Source: Rhodobium gokarnense (GTDB taxonomy: Bacteria > Pseudomonadota > Alphaproteobacteria > Rhizobiales > Rhodobiaceae). Taken from it: DNA of 64,000 nt. Below, in pieces: positions 27,173 to 35,682 of this stretch (positions are counted from its first letter, which is position 1; each line of letters opens with the position of its first letter). The stretch spans positions 62,001 through 126,000 of the forward strand of contig NZ_JAOQNS010000004.1 of the NCBI RefSeq assembly GCF_025961475.1, read 5' to 3'. The position numbers and the translations under genes are program-made. A model generated the notes under the pieces. The model saw only the letters and a program-made list of their open reading frames with translations. It made no database searches and was not told the origin of the DNA.

Positions 27173-27904
27173 TCAGGCGTCGGCGAAGCGGATGCGGACG
27201 CGGCGGTTCTGCTTGCCCTTCTTTTCGATCTTGGCGACGACCACCGCGCCGATCTCGCCGGTGGCGGCCACATGGGTGCCGCCGCAGGGCTGCAGGTCGG
27301 TCTTCTCGCCGATGCGCACCAGGCGCACGCGGCCGGAGCCGGAGGGCGGCTTGACGGCCATCGTCTTGACGAGGCCCGGATTGGCGTCCAGCTCCTCGTC
27401 GGTGATCCATTCGGTGGCGAGCGGCTCGTCGAGGGCAACGAGGCGGTTCAGTTCGGCCGTGATCTCGTCCTTGTCGAGGCCGGCCTCCGGGATGTCGAAG
27501 TCAAGACGTCCGTCATCGGCGCCGATAGAGCCGCCGGTGACGGGATAGGGCAGGACGGCGGAGAGGAGGTGCAGCGCCGAATGGATGCGCATGTGCCGGT
27601 AGCGCCGCTCCCAGTCGAGGTGGCAGACGATCTTTTCGCCCGGATCGGGCAGGGCGGCGCCTTCCGCGGGAACGTGGACGATCTCGCTCTTGTCGTCGCC
27701 ATAGACCGTCGTCGCGATGGCGATGGTCGATCCGTCCTGGCGCTCCAGCCGGCCGCTGTCGCCGGGCTGGCCGCCGCCGGTGGGGTAGAAGACGGTGCGG
27801 TCGAGGATGATGCCGCCGCGGTCGTTGACGGCAACGACTGTCGCCTCGCAGGTCGCAAGGTAGCCGTCTTCGCGGAACAGCGGCTCGGTCTCATATGCCA
27901 TCAT
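27173..27904 (-). CDS. Free-standing alanyl-tRNA editing protein AlaX
   Basis: 243-residue editing-domain protein that hydrolyses mischarged tRNA-Ala (with serine or glycine). The zinc site is complete: HSALHLL (HxxxH) near residue 105 and PCGGTHV (CxxxH) near 205. The N-terminal TVFYPTGGGQPGDSG near 40 is the standard AlaRS-editing/AlaX signature. The first of two ATG codons overlaps the cysK stop (27904-27906), giving translational coupling. Linkage to cysteine genes is frequent in alphaproteobacteria, but its reason is unknown. Confidence 0.9.
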   Translation of the reverse strand: MMAYETEPLFREDGYLATCEATVVAVNDRGGIILDRTVFYPTGGGQPGDSGRLERQDGSTIAIATTVYGDDKSEIVHVPAEGAALPDPGEKIVCHLDWERRYRHMRIHSALHLLSAVLPYPVTGGSIGADDGRLDFDIPEAGLDKDEITAELNRLVALDEPLATEWITDEELDANPGLVKTMAVKPPSGSGRVRLVRIGEKTDLQPCGGTHVAATGEIGAVVVAKIEKKGKQNRRVRIRFADA

Positions 27905-28965
27905 CAGGCCTCCTCGATCTTTTCGAACGGCACCTCGACGCTCGGCGCGCGCTCCATCCAGTCCGGCACCGGCAGGTCCTTGGAGCGCAGGAAGTCCGGG
28001 TTGAACATCTTGGAGGCATAGCGCGTGCCGTAGTCGCACAGGACCGTCACGATGGTGTGGCCGGGGCCGAGCTCGCGCGCCAGCCGGATGGCGCCGGCGA
28101 CGTTGACGCCGGACGATCCGCCGAGGCAGAGGCCTTCGTTCCTGAGGAGGTCGTAGACGATGGTTAGCGCTTCGGTGTCGTCGATCCGGAACGCGGTGTC
28201 GACGGGCGCGCCCTTCAGGTTCTCCGTCTCGCGGCCCTGGCCGATGCCTTCCGTGATGGACGAGCCCTCCGACTGGAACGCACCGGTCTTGAAGAAGGAG
28301 TAGATCGCCGAGCCCATCGGGTCCGCAACGCCAATCGTAATGTCCCTGTTGCGTTCCTTCAGCGCCATGGAGACGCCGGCGAGCGTGCCGCCGGTGCCGA
28401 CGGCACAGATGAAGCCGTCGATCTTGCCGCCGGTCTGGCGCCAGATTTCCGGCCCGGTGCCGTCGATATGGGCCTGCCGGTTGGCGACGTTGTCGAACTG
28501 GTTCGCCCAGATCGCGCCGTTCGGATCGGTGGCGGCGAGCTTTTCGGCGATGCGGCCGGAAATCTTCACATAGTTGTTGGGGTTCTTGTACGGAACGGCC
28601 GGCACCTCGATCAGCTCGGCGCCGTACATCCTCAGCGTGTCCTTCTTCTCCGCCGTCTGGGTCTCCGGGATGACGATGACGGAGCGAAAGCCCATGGCGT
28701 TGGCGACGAGGGTCAGGCCGATACCCGTATTGCCGGCGGTTCCTTCGACGATGACGCCGCCGGGCTTCAAGCTGCCCTTGTCGATGGCGTCGCGCACGAT
28801 GGAGAGCGCCGCGCGGTCCTTCACCGACTGGCCGGGATTGAGGAATTCGGCCTTGCCGAGGATCTCGCAGCCGGTCTCCTCGGAGGCGCGGTTGAGGCGG
28901 ATCAGCGGCGTGTTGCCGATGGTGTCGATGACGGAGGCGTCGATGTTGGGCGTTTCGATGGCCAT
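27904..28965 (-). CDS. cysK: Cysteine synthase A (O-acetylserine sulfhydrylase family)
   Basis: 353-residue PLP enzyme forming cysteine from O-acetylserine and sulfide. The Schiff-base lysine is K49 in NPGQSVKDRAA, the substrate loop is VEGTAGNTGIGLT near 73, and the phosphate loop is GTGGTLAG near 200. At about 350 residues it is the long form seen in Rhizobiales, with an extended C-terminus (CDYGTRYASKMFNPDFLRSKDLPVPDWM). The ATG at 28965 is taken because upstream in-frame sequence is low-complexity and lacks family residues. First gene of cysK-alaX-sseA. Confidence 0.93.
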   Translation of the reverse strand: MAIETPNIDASVIDTIGNTPLIRLNRASEETGCEILGKAEFLNPGQSVKDRAALSIVRDAIDKGSLKPGGVIVEGTAGNTGIGLTLVANAMGFRSVIVIPETQTAEKKDTLRMYGAELIEVPAVPYKNPNNYVKISGRIAEKLAATDPNGAIWANQFDNVANRQAHIDGTGPEIWRQTGGKIDGFICAVGTGGTLAGVSMALKERNRDITIGVADPMGSAIYSFFKTGAFQSEGSSITEGIGQGRETENLKGAPVDTAFRIDDTEALTIVYDLLRNEGLCLGGSSGVNVAGAIRLARELGPGHTIVTVLCDYGTRYASKMFNPDFLRSKDLPVPDWMERAPSVEVPFEKIEEA

Positions 28966-29295
28966 GCTGCTCGCTTGGTTGCTGCTCGTTTGATTGCGGG
29001 CGGGCGGTTGCCGTGCCGGGGCTCCCAGGACGGGTCCGAATTTAGAGGTATTTGCCGGCGGCGGGCAAGCGCGGCAGCCGCGCGCGCCGGTCCGGGCGGG
29101 CGACGCGGCGGATATCCCGTGCCTGCGTCGATTTCCCTTGGGGTTTTCCAGTGTATACCGCCCGAATTGGCAACGACTTGCTATTTTGGGGGCTATTTGT
29201 TGATCCAATTTGCAGTATTTTGCGTAGCCAGACTTGGAATATGTGTTCTCGAGAAACGCAGGCCAGACGGGGAGCCGGGCGACACGCCTTAATTC
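28966..29295. other. Divergent promoter region between cysK and ChrR-like gene
   Basis: 330 bases without a gene. The stretch 29150-29245 is clearly less GC-rich than the surroundings (runs such as TATTTTGGGGGCTATTTG) and probably carries the divergent promoters. I see no recognisable operator dyad. Confidence 0.5.
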
Positions 29296-29910
29296 ATGTC
29301 CGATTACGCTGACGCCATCGACGATCTGCTCTCGGCCCATGTCGCGGGGTCGCTCGCGCTGCCTCTCGACGTACTGGCGCGCAGCTATCTGGAATTGTCA
29401 CCGGACGCACGGACATTTACCCACGGTCTGGAGGCCGCCTCCGGCCATCTCCTCGAAGATATTCAGCCGGTCACGGTGAGCGCCCGGGAGACCATGCTTG
29501 AACGCGTGTTCGCGGTTCCCCAGGACGGTGCTTCGCCGGCCGTGGCGCCGCAGCCGGACGGGCCCGTGCCGGTCGCGCTGAGGCGCTTCATCGGCTGCGA
29601 CCTCGACCAGATCCCATGGACGGAGATGATGCCGGGCATCCTGTCCCACGAGATCGGCTCTTATGACGGGATTGCCGCACGCATCGTCAGGCTCGCTCCC
29701 GGCCTTGTCATTCCCGCCCACGACCACGAGGGGATCGAGAGCGCATTGATCCTCGACGGCGGGCTGACCGACGAACACCGCCAGTACCTTCGCGGCGACC
29801 TGTCGATGGCCGGCGCCGGCATCGTGCATCGCCAGCAGGTGGACTACGACGGCGAATGCCTGTGCTTTGCCGTCACCGTCGGCACGCTGAAATTCATCGA
29901 GCCGCTCTGA
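29296..29910 (+). CDS. ChrR-like cupin protein with degenerate anti-sigma domain
   Basis: 204-residue protein with the two-part layout of ChrR anti-sigma factors. Residues 1-90 match the helical anti-sigma region (DDLLSAHVAGSLALPLDVLARSYLEL), but the zinc H-x3-C-x2-C motif is absent: LSPDARTF stands where a C-P-A-C-like motif is expected, and the protein has no cysteine there. Residues 95-204 are a cupin with plausible metal ligands in PAHDHEGIESAL and IVHRQQ. No ECF sigma gene lies next to it. It may be an orphan, zinc-independent anti-sigma or simply a cupin sensor. Confidence 0.78.
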   Translation: MSDYADAIDDLLSAHVAGSLALPLDVLARSYLELSPDARTFTHGLEAASGHLLEDIQPVTVSARETMLERVFAVPQDGASPAVAPQPDGPVPVALRRFIGCDLDQIPWTEMMPGILSHEIGSYDGIAARIVRLAPGLVIPAHDHEGIESALILDGGLTDEHRQYLRGDLSMAGAGIVHRQQVDYDGECLCFAVTVGTLKFIEPL

Positions 29911-29950
29911 GCCGCGGATAGGGAGCTTCCATTCCAAGCGCCAAAGGAAA

Positions 29951-29976
29951 CGCCCGGCAGCGGGGACTGCCGGGCG
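29951..29976. terminator. Bidirectional hairpin terminator
   Basis: Perfect 10-bp arms CGCCCGGCAG (29951-29960) and CTGCCGGGCG (29967-29976), loop CGGGGA, between the convergent ChrR-like gene and the leftward exported-protein gene. There is no long T-run. Confidence 0.7.
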
Positions 29977-30066
29977 CTCATCTGCGACGCGGGGATGGAG
30001 GTCTTCTTCAGGTGGCCTCAGGATGTTGCCCAAGACGGATTTCCGGCCTTGGACGGAAGCGGGATA

Positions 30067-30612
30067 TCAGAGACCGGCGATGCGCATGGTGCCGAAGGCT
30101 TCCTTCATGCGGCGGATGGTGTCCTCGGCGTTCGCCACCTTGGCGCCGCGAATGGCCGTCTCGTGGGCGGCGCGGATATCGCGCTTCGTCTCAGTGGACA
30201 CCTTCTCGACGTTCTTCGGCTCGCGAATGATGCGGGTGGTGGCCACCTGGGTGGCGTCCGGCGCAACGCGGTCGGTATAGGTCTTGGCGTTCACCATCTG
30301 CGCCGGGGCGTTGCTGCGAACGACGATCGCATAGCCGCCCGGCAGGACATGGCTTTCGTTGGCATGGATGGCGGCCTCGTAGACGACCTCGCCGTAGCGA
30401 TCGGAGAGCTGCAGCCAGGTCTCCGTCTTACCGTCGCGGGTGACGTCGCCGACCCACATGCCCTTGTAGAGGGCGTCGGCGCCGGTCACGGCGTCATCGG
30501 CAATGGAAACGGTATACTTGTCCGTCTTGAAGGTTTCGGCGGATGCGGGGACAGTCGTCGCGGCGATGCCCAGTGCAATCCCAACTACAGCGATCTTCGA
30601 CAGACGGGTCAT
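30067..30612 (-). CDS. Exported protein of unknown function
   Basis: 181-residue secreted protein. Residues 1-26 form a signal peptide (MTRLSKIAVVGIALGIAATTVPASA). The mature chain ETFKTDKYTVSIADDAVTGADALY looks beta-rich in the first half, and the last 60 residues are charged and helical (EPKNVEKVSTETKRDIRAAHETAIRGAKVANAEDTIRRMKEAFG). It has no cysteines. AAGGAGG lies seven bases before the ATG, fixing the start. I do not recognise a family. It stands alone, ending at the hairpin shared with the ChrR-like gene. Confidence 0.8.
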   Translation of the reverse strand: MTRLSKIAVVGIALGIAATTVPASAETFKTDKYTVSIADDAVTGADALYKGMWVGDVTRDGKTETWLQLSDRYGEVVYEAAIHANESHVLPGGYAIVVRSNAPAQMVNAKTYTDRVAPDATQVATTRIIREPKNVEKVSTETKRDIRAAHETAIRGAKVANAEDTIRRMKEAFGTMRIAGL

Positions 30613-30996
30613 GGTATGCCTCCTTGGCATTGAATTGACCGAGTAACTGCTTCCTTAACGAGGTTCGGTTCAATTCTGTTCCATGACGGTAGATGGTGTC
30701 GCCGATTTTCCGTTTAAAGAATGACAGGGGCCTGGGGCGGTAACGTTTTGCGTGATCGGCCCTTCGCGATTGCGAGACGTTGTGGCCTGCACGGACTGCC
30801 AGGCGCTGAAAACTGCGGGTTTTTCCATATCTTGCGGAAAACCGGCCCCTCGTTCGCGACGCAGCATCGGCGGGCGCAAAAAGTTACCGAAAAATATCTT
30901 TTTCACGGATGTGTGATCGTCGAAGGCGCGATTTGGGTGCGTTTTGGCGCGTTTCGGGTTCGCGCGAGCGGTCGCCGCATCACTCCGGGGGCGCCC
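30613..30996. other. Intergenic region between exported protein and KpsC-like gene
   Basis: About 380 bases without a gene. It should carry the promoter of the leftward exported-protein gene. An A/T-rich patch at roughly 30878-30906 (AAAAAGTTACCGAAAAATAT) stands out from the GC-rich background. No hairpin with a T-run follows the KpsC-like stop, so its terminator is not evident. Confidence 0.45.
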
Positions 30997-32649
30997 TCAA
31001 AGCCCGATCTTGCGGCCGAACCAGGAGACGAACTTGATGGCGGCGTAGCGCAGATGGTGCCGCCGGTCGCTCCGCAAACGCGAGAGGTTGCCGATCAGAC
31101 GCTCCGGCCGGCAATGGAGCATCGTTTCCGGGTCGATATAGCGGCAATAGGCGATCATGGCGCAAAAGACGAGTTCGTCGATGCTGCGTTTGCGGGTCCG
31201 CCGCGGCGTCGAAGCGAGGTCCTCGGTGAGGCCCCAGCCGGCATAGAACGGCATGCCGTGGACCGTCACCGCCTTGCCGCGCATCAGCGCCTCGAAGCCG
31301 GCAAGTGACGACACGGTCTCGATACGGTCGCAGCCGTCGATGAGGTCGAGGATGTCGACATCGCGCACGATCGCGTCGGCGTAGCGCCTGGCGACGTCCT
31401 CCGGCACCTTGCCCTTGCGCAGGTCCGCTTCCACGTCCGGATGGGGCTTGTAGACGATGAAGGCGTCCGGGTTGCGGGCGCGCACAGCCTCAAGCAGGGA
31501 CTCGTTGACGTTGGTGGCACCGCTGCAGTCAACGGTCTGCGACAGCGTCTTCAGGATGCCGGCGTCGTCGGCGACCTGGCCGGGGACGAGGATGCCGGTG
31601 CGGTCTTTCGGAAAGATATTTTGCGCCGCCGGCCGGCCGACATTGTACTTCGTCAGCCGCGCGGCAACGACGGCCTCTCTCAGGTGCCGGCCGCGGGCGA
31701 TCTCCCGATCGGTGAGGTCGCGGGTTTCCAGCATTGTTTCGAGGTCGCTGGGACGCGTGGCGTCGAAATAGATACCGGTCGCATCGAAGGCGGCCGAGGC
31801 GCCGCGGGCGAGCGCCGCCCCGAGGCCGACGGAACGCAGGAACCCGTCCTCCATGCGCGAGAAGGGAACGCCGGCCTCGCGAGAGGCGGCTTCGCGTTCG
31901 GGCGTCGCACTCGCCGACCAGGCGATCAGCCGGCCGTTTTCTTCTTTGGCCTGGCCGAGGGCTGCATCGAAATCGTCGGTGAAGACGGCGGGTTTGGCCG
32001 GCCCGGCAAGGAGCGCTGCGACGCCCTTGTGGTTCCACCATTTGACGCCGACGCAGAAGGCGCGGCGGTCGTTTTCCCGGATGCGCTGGCCGAGGAAGGC
32101 GTAGAGGTCGAGGGCGTCTTCCGCCTCGAGCGCGCCATCACCGTAGGGGTCGCGATAAAGAACGCTGCCGGCCAGGGCGGCATCGGCGAATGCCTCCGGC
32201 GACGCCACGGGATCGAGGGCGGTGCGGATCGCCTCCGGCAGACCATCGGGGGTGTCGTCGGCAAAGCCGCCGTCCTGCCACAGCGCCAGCAGGCGTTTGC
32301 CCCGGACCTCGTCGGCGTCGCTGAGGGCTTCCTCGATGGCGGCGCGGCGGGGATGGTCCGGCAGCGGGGCTCCGGGCTCAAGGTCGAGCAGCCAGAAGGA
32401 GAGGGGGCAACCGTGTGGCTCGACCGGGCCGACCGGGCCGCGGCCGAGAATGGTGAGCGGCACCTGCGCCGTCTCGGCGATCCGCTTGGCGCGCCTGATG
32501 TCGCCGGGCGATGCGCTGCAGATGACGCGCGCGATGCCCGCCAGGCTCCTCGGCATCCAGGCCGGCGCACCGGCAACGCCGAGGAGCGCTTCCAGCTCGC
32601 GGCGCCAGCGGCCGATGGCTGGCGAGAAGAGGACCTTTTGGCGGGACAT
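30997..32649 (-). CDS. KpsC/RkpJ-like capsule Kdo transferase, one well-conserved module
   Basis: 550-residue cytoplasmic protein related to KpsC, which adds beta-Kdo residues to the lipid anchor of capsular polysaccharide. Residues 1-200 are a shortened, poorly conserved version of the first module. Residues 210-500 form a well-conserved module: FCVGVKWWNHKG, SRMEDGFLRSVGLG (substrate loop), LTKYN, VYKPHPD and GMPFYAGWGLTED. This second part matches the C-terminal KpsC module. The ATG at 32649 is chosen since the MSRQKVLFSP opening resembles a domain start. Third gene of a leftward run after two KpsS-like genes. Confidence 0.85.
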   Translation of the reverse strand: MSRQKVLFSPAIGRWRRELEALLGVAGAPAWMPRSLAGIARVICSASPGDIRRAKRIAETAQVPLTILGRGPVGPVEPHGCPLSFWLLDLEPGAPLPDHPRRAAIEEALSDADEVRGKRLLALWQDGGFADDTPDGLPEAIRTALDPVASPEAFADAALAGSVLYRDPYGDGALEAEDALDLYAFLGQRIRENDRRAFCVGVKWWNHKGVAALLAGPAKPAVFTDDFDAALGQAKEENGRLIAWSASATPEREAASREAGVPFSRMEDGFLRSVGLGAALARGASAAFDATGIYFDATRPSDLETMLETRDLTDREIARGRHLREAVVAARLTKYNVGRPAAQNIFPKDRTGILVPGQVADDAGILKTLSQTVDCSGATNVNESLLEAVRARNPDAFIVYKPHPDVEADLRKGKVPEDVARRYADAIVRDVDILDLIDGCDRIETVSSLAGFEALMRGKAVTVHGMPFYAGWGLTEDLASTPRRTRKRSIDELVFCAMIAYCRYIDPETMLHCRPERLIGNLSRLRSDRRHHLRYAAIKFVSWFGRKIGL

Positions 32650-32716
32650 CGGTCGGATCAGCCTTGGAAACGGACGGAGGATCGCGCCGGGTGGGGCCGG
32701 GAAACGATCGGGGCGG

Positions 32717-34006
32717 TCATAGAGGTGCCCCGAGCGCGCGCGCGCGGTCAAGCCGTGGGGGAGGATCCACATAGGCGTCGGGCATGTTGAGCCGGCGCGA
32801 CAGGATCCGTTCGGCCATGTTCTCCACCGCCGCCTTCAGACCGTCATCATTGTAGATCGAGCCGCGCACCTGGACCGTTCCGGTCAGCGCGCGGATGAAG
32901 GCGGCGAGCAGCTCCTCGTCGGGCGGCTCCGGCGCCGACCAGAAATCGTAGAGTTCGCGCCGGTCGGTCAGGCCTTCGATGTCGTAGATCGCCGGTGTCA
33001 GGGTTTTCGTCGGGCAGCCATGCATCAGCGCCTCGATGCCGGCGGTGCTGTTGACCGTGACCATGCCGGAGGCAAAGGGCAGCATCTCGTCGAGCCGGCC
33101 GCCGTCGAGATAGTGGATGCGGTCTTCAAGGTCATAGGCCGAGACAATGGCACCGATGGTCTTTGGCCAGTTTTCCAGGCCGTTGTCGAGCGGGTGTCCC
33201 TTGATGAGGAGGTGGGCGTCTTCGGGCGCATTCGCCGCGAAAGAGGCGATCACCGGCCGCAGCGCATCGGCCATGCCGTCAAAGGGCGAGTGATCGCGGA
33301 TCTGGAAGTCGCCCTCAAGCTGCATCGGGAAGACGAAGAACGGGATATTGCCTCGCTTCAGGCGTTCCACGACCGCTCCAGCTTCGCGGTTGCGCCGCTT
33401 CTCGCTGGCGAGTCGCGCGATCCAGGCAAGGTATTCCGGCACAGGGTGGTAGATCGTGTGGCGACGGTAGTGCGGCCAGAGCGGGGTGAAGAGCACGTTT
33501 GAGAGATTGTAGACGACGTCGGGGAACGCGACCTTGAAGAAGCTGCCGCGGTAGATCGGCGTCAGGTCCGGCTCCGGCACCTTCTCGGCAATCGCGCGAA
33601 TCGCATCCGGGTCGTCCGGGAAGTGGGAGCCGGTCGAGGTGGCGTCGCGCTCGATCGTCATCCAGTCGGGCCGCAGATAGCCGAGTTCCGTGGCGATCAC
33701 CCGGATGCTGCGGTGCCTGGCGCAGTCGGCGGCCAGCCGGTGGTAGATGCGCCGGTCGCCGTGCAGGATAAGGTCGGTGATGCCGTTGTCGGCCATGAAG
33801 CGGTCGACGAAGTCCGGCCAGTCGCGGACGCGGCCGCGATAGGCGACGGCACCGGGACGGCGCCAGTGCAGCCAGTCGCCGAAGCACAGGTTGATGCGGT
33901 GGACGGTGCTGCCGGCGCCCTCCAGGGCATCGGCAAGGCGCGCATAGAGTGGCGACAGCGGGCCTTGCAGGAAGAGGAACGTGCGATGCCGCGCCGCGAT
34001 CGGCAT
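32717..34006 (-). CDS. KpsS-like capsule Kdo transferase (copy 2)
   Basis: 429-residue protein of the KpsS family; KpsS puts the first Kdo on the lyso-phosphatidylglycerol anchor of group 2 capsules. Visible features are FLFLQGPLSPLY at the N-terminus, NLCFGDWLHWRRPGAVAYRGR near 40, ELGYLRPDWMTIER near 105, PFFVFPMQLEGDFQIRDHSPF near 225 and LLIKGHPLDNGLENWP near 265, then VNSTAGIEALMHGCP near 320. It aligns along its whole length with the preceding gene and starts three bases after that stop, so it arose by tandem duplication. Confidence 0.88.
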   Translation of the reverse strand: MPIAARHRTFLFLQGPLSPLYARLADALEGAGSTVHRINLCFGDWLHWRRPGAVAYRGRVRDWPDFVDRFMADNGITDLILHGDRRIYHRLAADCARHRSIRVIATELGYLRPDWMTIERDATSTGSHFPDDPDAIRAIAEKVPEPDLTPIYRGSFFKVAFPDVVYNLSNVLFTPLWPHYRRHTIYHPVPEYLAWIARLASEKRRNREAGAVVERLKRGNIPFFVFPMQLEGDFQIRDHSPFDGMADALRPVIASFAANAPEDAHLLIKGHPLDNGLENWPKTIGAIVSAYDLEDRIHYLDGGRLDEMLPFASGMVTVNSTAGIEALMHGCPTKTLTPAIYDIEGLTDRRELYDFWSAPEPPDEELLAAFIRALTGTVQVRGSIYNDDGLKAAVENMAERILSRRLNMPDAYVDPPPRLDRARALGAPL

Positions 34007-34009
34007 GGC

Positions 34010-35410
34010 CTAGCCCGCCGGGTCGGTGGGGGCGGACCCAGACTGTTCCGCGGGGGCGGCCGGCTCGCTCGGCGGATTGCGCCGCTGCTTGGGCTTGAAG
34101 GAGGCGAGCATCGTCTCGTCGTCGACGACCGGGACGCCGGCGGCCTTGGCCGCTTCAAGGCGCGGCGGGGGATCGATGAAGGCGTCCGGCTCGTTGACCG
34201 TGCCCTCGATCAGGCGCTTTGCCATTTCCGGGATGGCGACGGCGCGGCCTTCCTTCGTATAGAAATTGCCCTTCACCTGGATGGTGGCGCCGACGGCGCG
34301 CACGAAGGCGTCGCGCAGTGCCGGGTCGGGCGGCTCGGACTTGGTCCAGAACTCGTCGAGCGATCCCTGGAAGGTGAGGCCGGGAATGTCGAAGACGGCG
34401 GCGCCCAGCACCTTGATCGGGCAGTTGGCGCGCATGGCGTGCAGGCCGACCGTGGAGTTGATGAGGATGGTGCCGCGCACCCGGTTCAGCATGACGTTGA
34501 GCTTGCCGCCATTGATCAGGTAGACGCGCTTCCAGACGCCGGCATCGCGGGCGATGCGCCGGACGATCCGCGGCCAGCCCTCAAGGCCGTTGTCGAGCGG
34601 ATGGACCTTGAAGATCAGCCGGGCGTTCTTCGGCGCATGGGCGGCAAAGGAGCGGATCGTCAGGTCGATGACTTCGGAAAGATGCGTGAAAGGCGAATTG
34701 GCGCGCACCTGGTAATCGCTCTGCATCTGCATCGGCAACAGGAAGAACGGGAACTTCTGGCGCTTCACCTTCTGGGTCACCAGCTTGGCGAGCCGGTGGT
34801 TCACATAGCTCGACATCAGGCCGGGAATATAGCTCAGATAGTCGACCAGAGGGTGGTAATACTTATCCGCGTCGTAGTGCGGATGCAGGAACGGAAAGAA
34901 CACCTGCGAGAGGTTGAAGATGACCTCGTGGCTGGCCTCGTGGCGGAATTTGTAGGGATACTTGGTCTCGCCGTCGAGTTCGGGAACCTTTGCCGCCAGT
35001 TCTCGGATCTTGTCCGGATCGTTCGGGAAATGGGAATAGGCGGACATGCCGCCGCGTTCCAGGGTGATCCAGTCGGGCCTGAGATACCCGAATTCATAGG
35101 TCGTCGGGACGATGCCGTGCTTCCTGGCGACGGCGGCCGCGACCTTGTGATAGGGCAGGCGGTCGGCATAGTAGACGACGTCGGTAACGCCCTCGCGGAG
35201 CATCAGCTCCTCGACGAAGTCGGCCCATTCCTCGAACTTGCCGCGGAAATTGACGGCCCCCTTCTTGCGCCAGTTGAAGCGGTCGCCGGCGCACAAATTG
35301 ACCCGGATCGTGCGCTGGCCGCGCCGGTCAAGCTCGTCGCTCAGGAGCTTGGCGAAGCTGGACGGGGGACCCTGAAGGAAAAGAAAGACGCGGCGCCGTT
35401 TCGCTGTCAT
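34010..35410 (-). CDS. KpsS-like capsule Kdo transferase (copy 1)
   Basis: 466-residue paralogue of the next gene. Shared blocks include FLFLQGPPSSFAKLL near residue 10, NLCAGDRFNWRKKGAVNFRGKFEEWADFV, YEFGYLRPDWITLERGGMSAYSHFPND, PFFLLPMQMQSDYQVRANSPF and LIFKVHPLDNGLEGWP, ending in a low-complexity tail rich in proline, alanine and serine (last 40 residues). ATG 35410 is preferred; the frame is open to a TTG at 35416. First gene of the leftward run, divergent from the rkpH-like gene with 272 bases between them. Confidence 0.88.
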   Translation of the reverse strand: MTAKRRRVFLFLQGPPSSFAKLLSDELDRRGQRTIRVNLCAGDRFNWRKKGAVNFRGKFEEWADFVEELMLREGVTDVVYYADRLPYHKVAAAVARKHGIVPTTYEFGYLRPDWITLERGGMSAYSHFPNDPDKIRELAAKVPELDGETKYPYKFRHEASHEVIFNLSQVFFPFLHPHYDADKYYHPLVDYLSYIPGLMSSYVNHRLAKLVTQKVKRQKFPFFLLPMQMQSDYQVRANSPFTHLSEVIDLTIRSFAAHAPKNARLIFKVHPLDNGLEGWPRIVRRIARDAGVWKRVYLINGGKLNVMLNRVRGTILINSTVGLHAMRANCPIKVLGAAVFDIPGLTFQGSLDEFWTKSEPPDPALRDAFVRAVGATIQVKGNFYTKEGRAVAIPEMAKRLIEGTVNEPDAFIDPPPRLEAAKAAGVPVVDDETMLASFKPKQRRNPPSEPAAPAEQSGSAPTDPAG

Positions 35411-35682
35411 ACCCAATTACCAAACCGGAACGCTCGCCGGTTTTCCGGAGCGATGGACACGGCGAAGGGAGAATTGAGGCTCGGGTAGCATCCGCGCCGG
35501 GGGGTGTCAAGAAATGGCACCCGGCTGTCGCTATTCAGTTTCCATACCCGCAAAAAGTCGCGCAAATTCAACTCACTTGCAATTGCCGGCAGGGTGCCGC
35601 GCGCCTCGACAGCGCCGGATTCCGCTGCTACTCGGTGGCCCGGCCCGAGCGCCGATTATATCCTTGAAAGGACACGAAAAGC

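Noticed and set aside
29296-29910. Complete ChrR-SigE stress module
   Set aside because: No ECF sigma factor gene is adjacent on either strand and the zinc ligands are missing.
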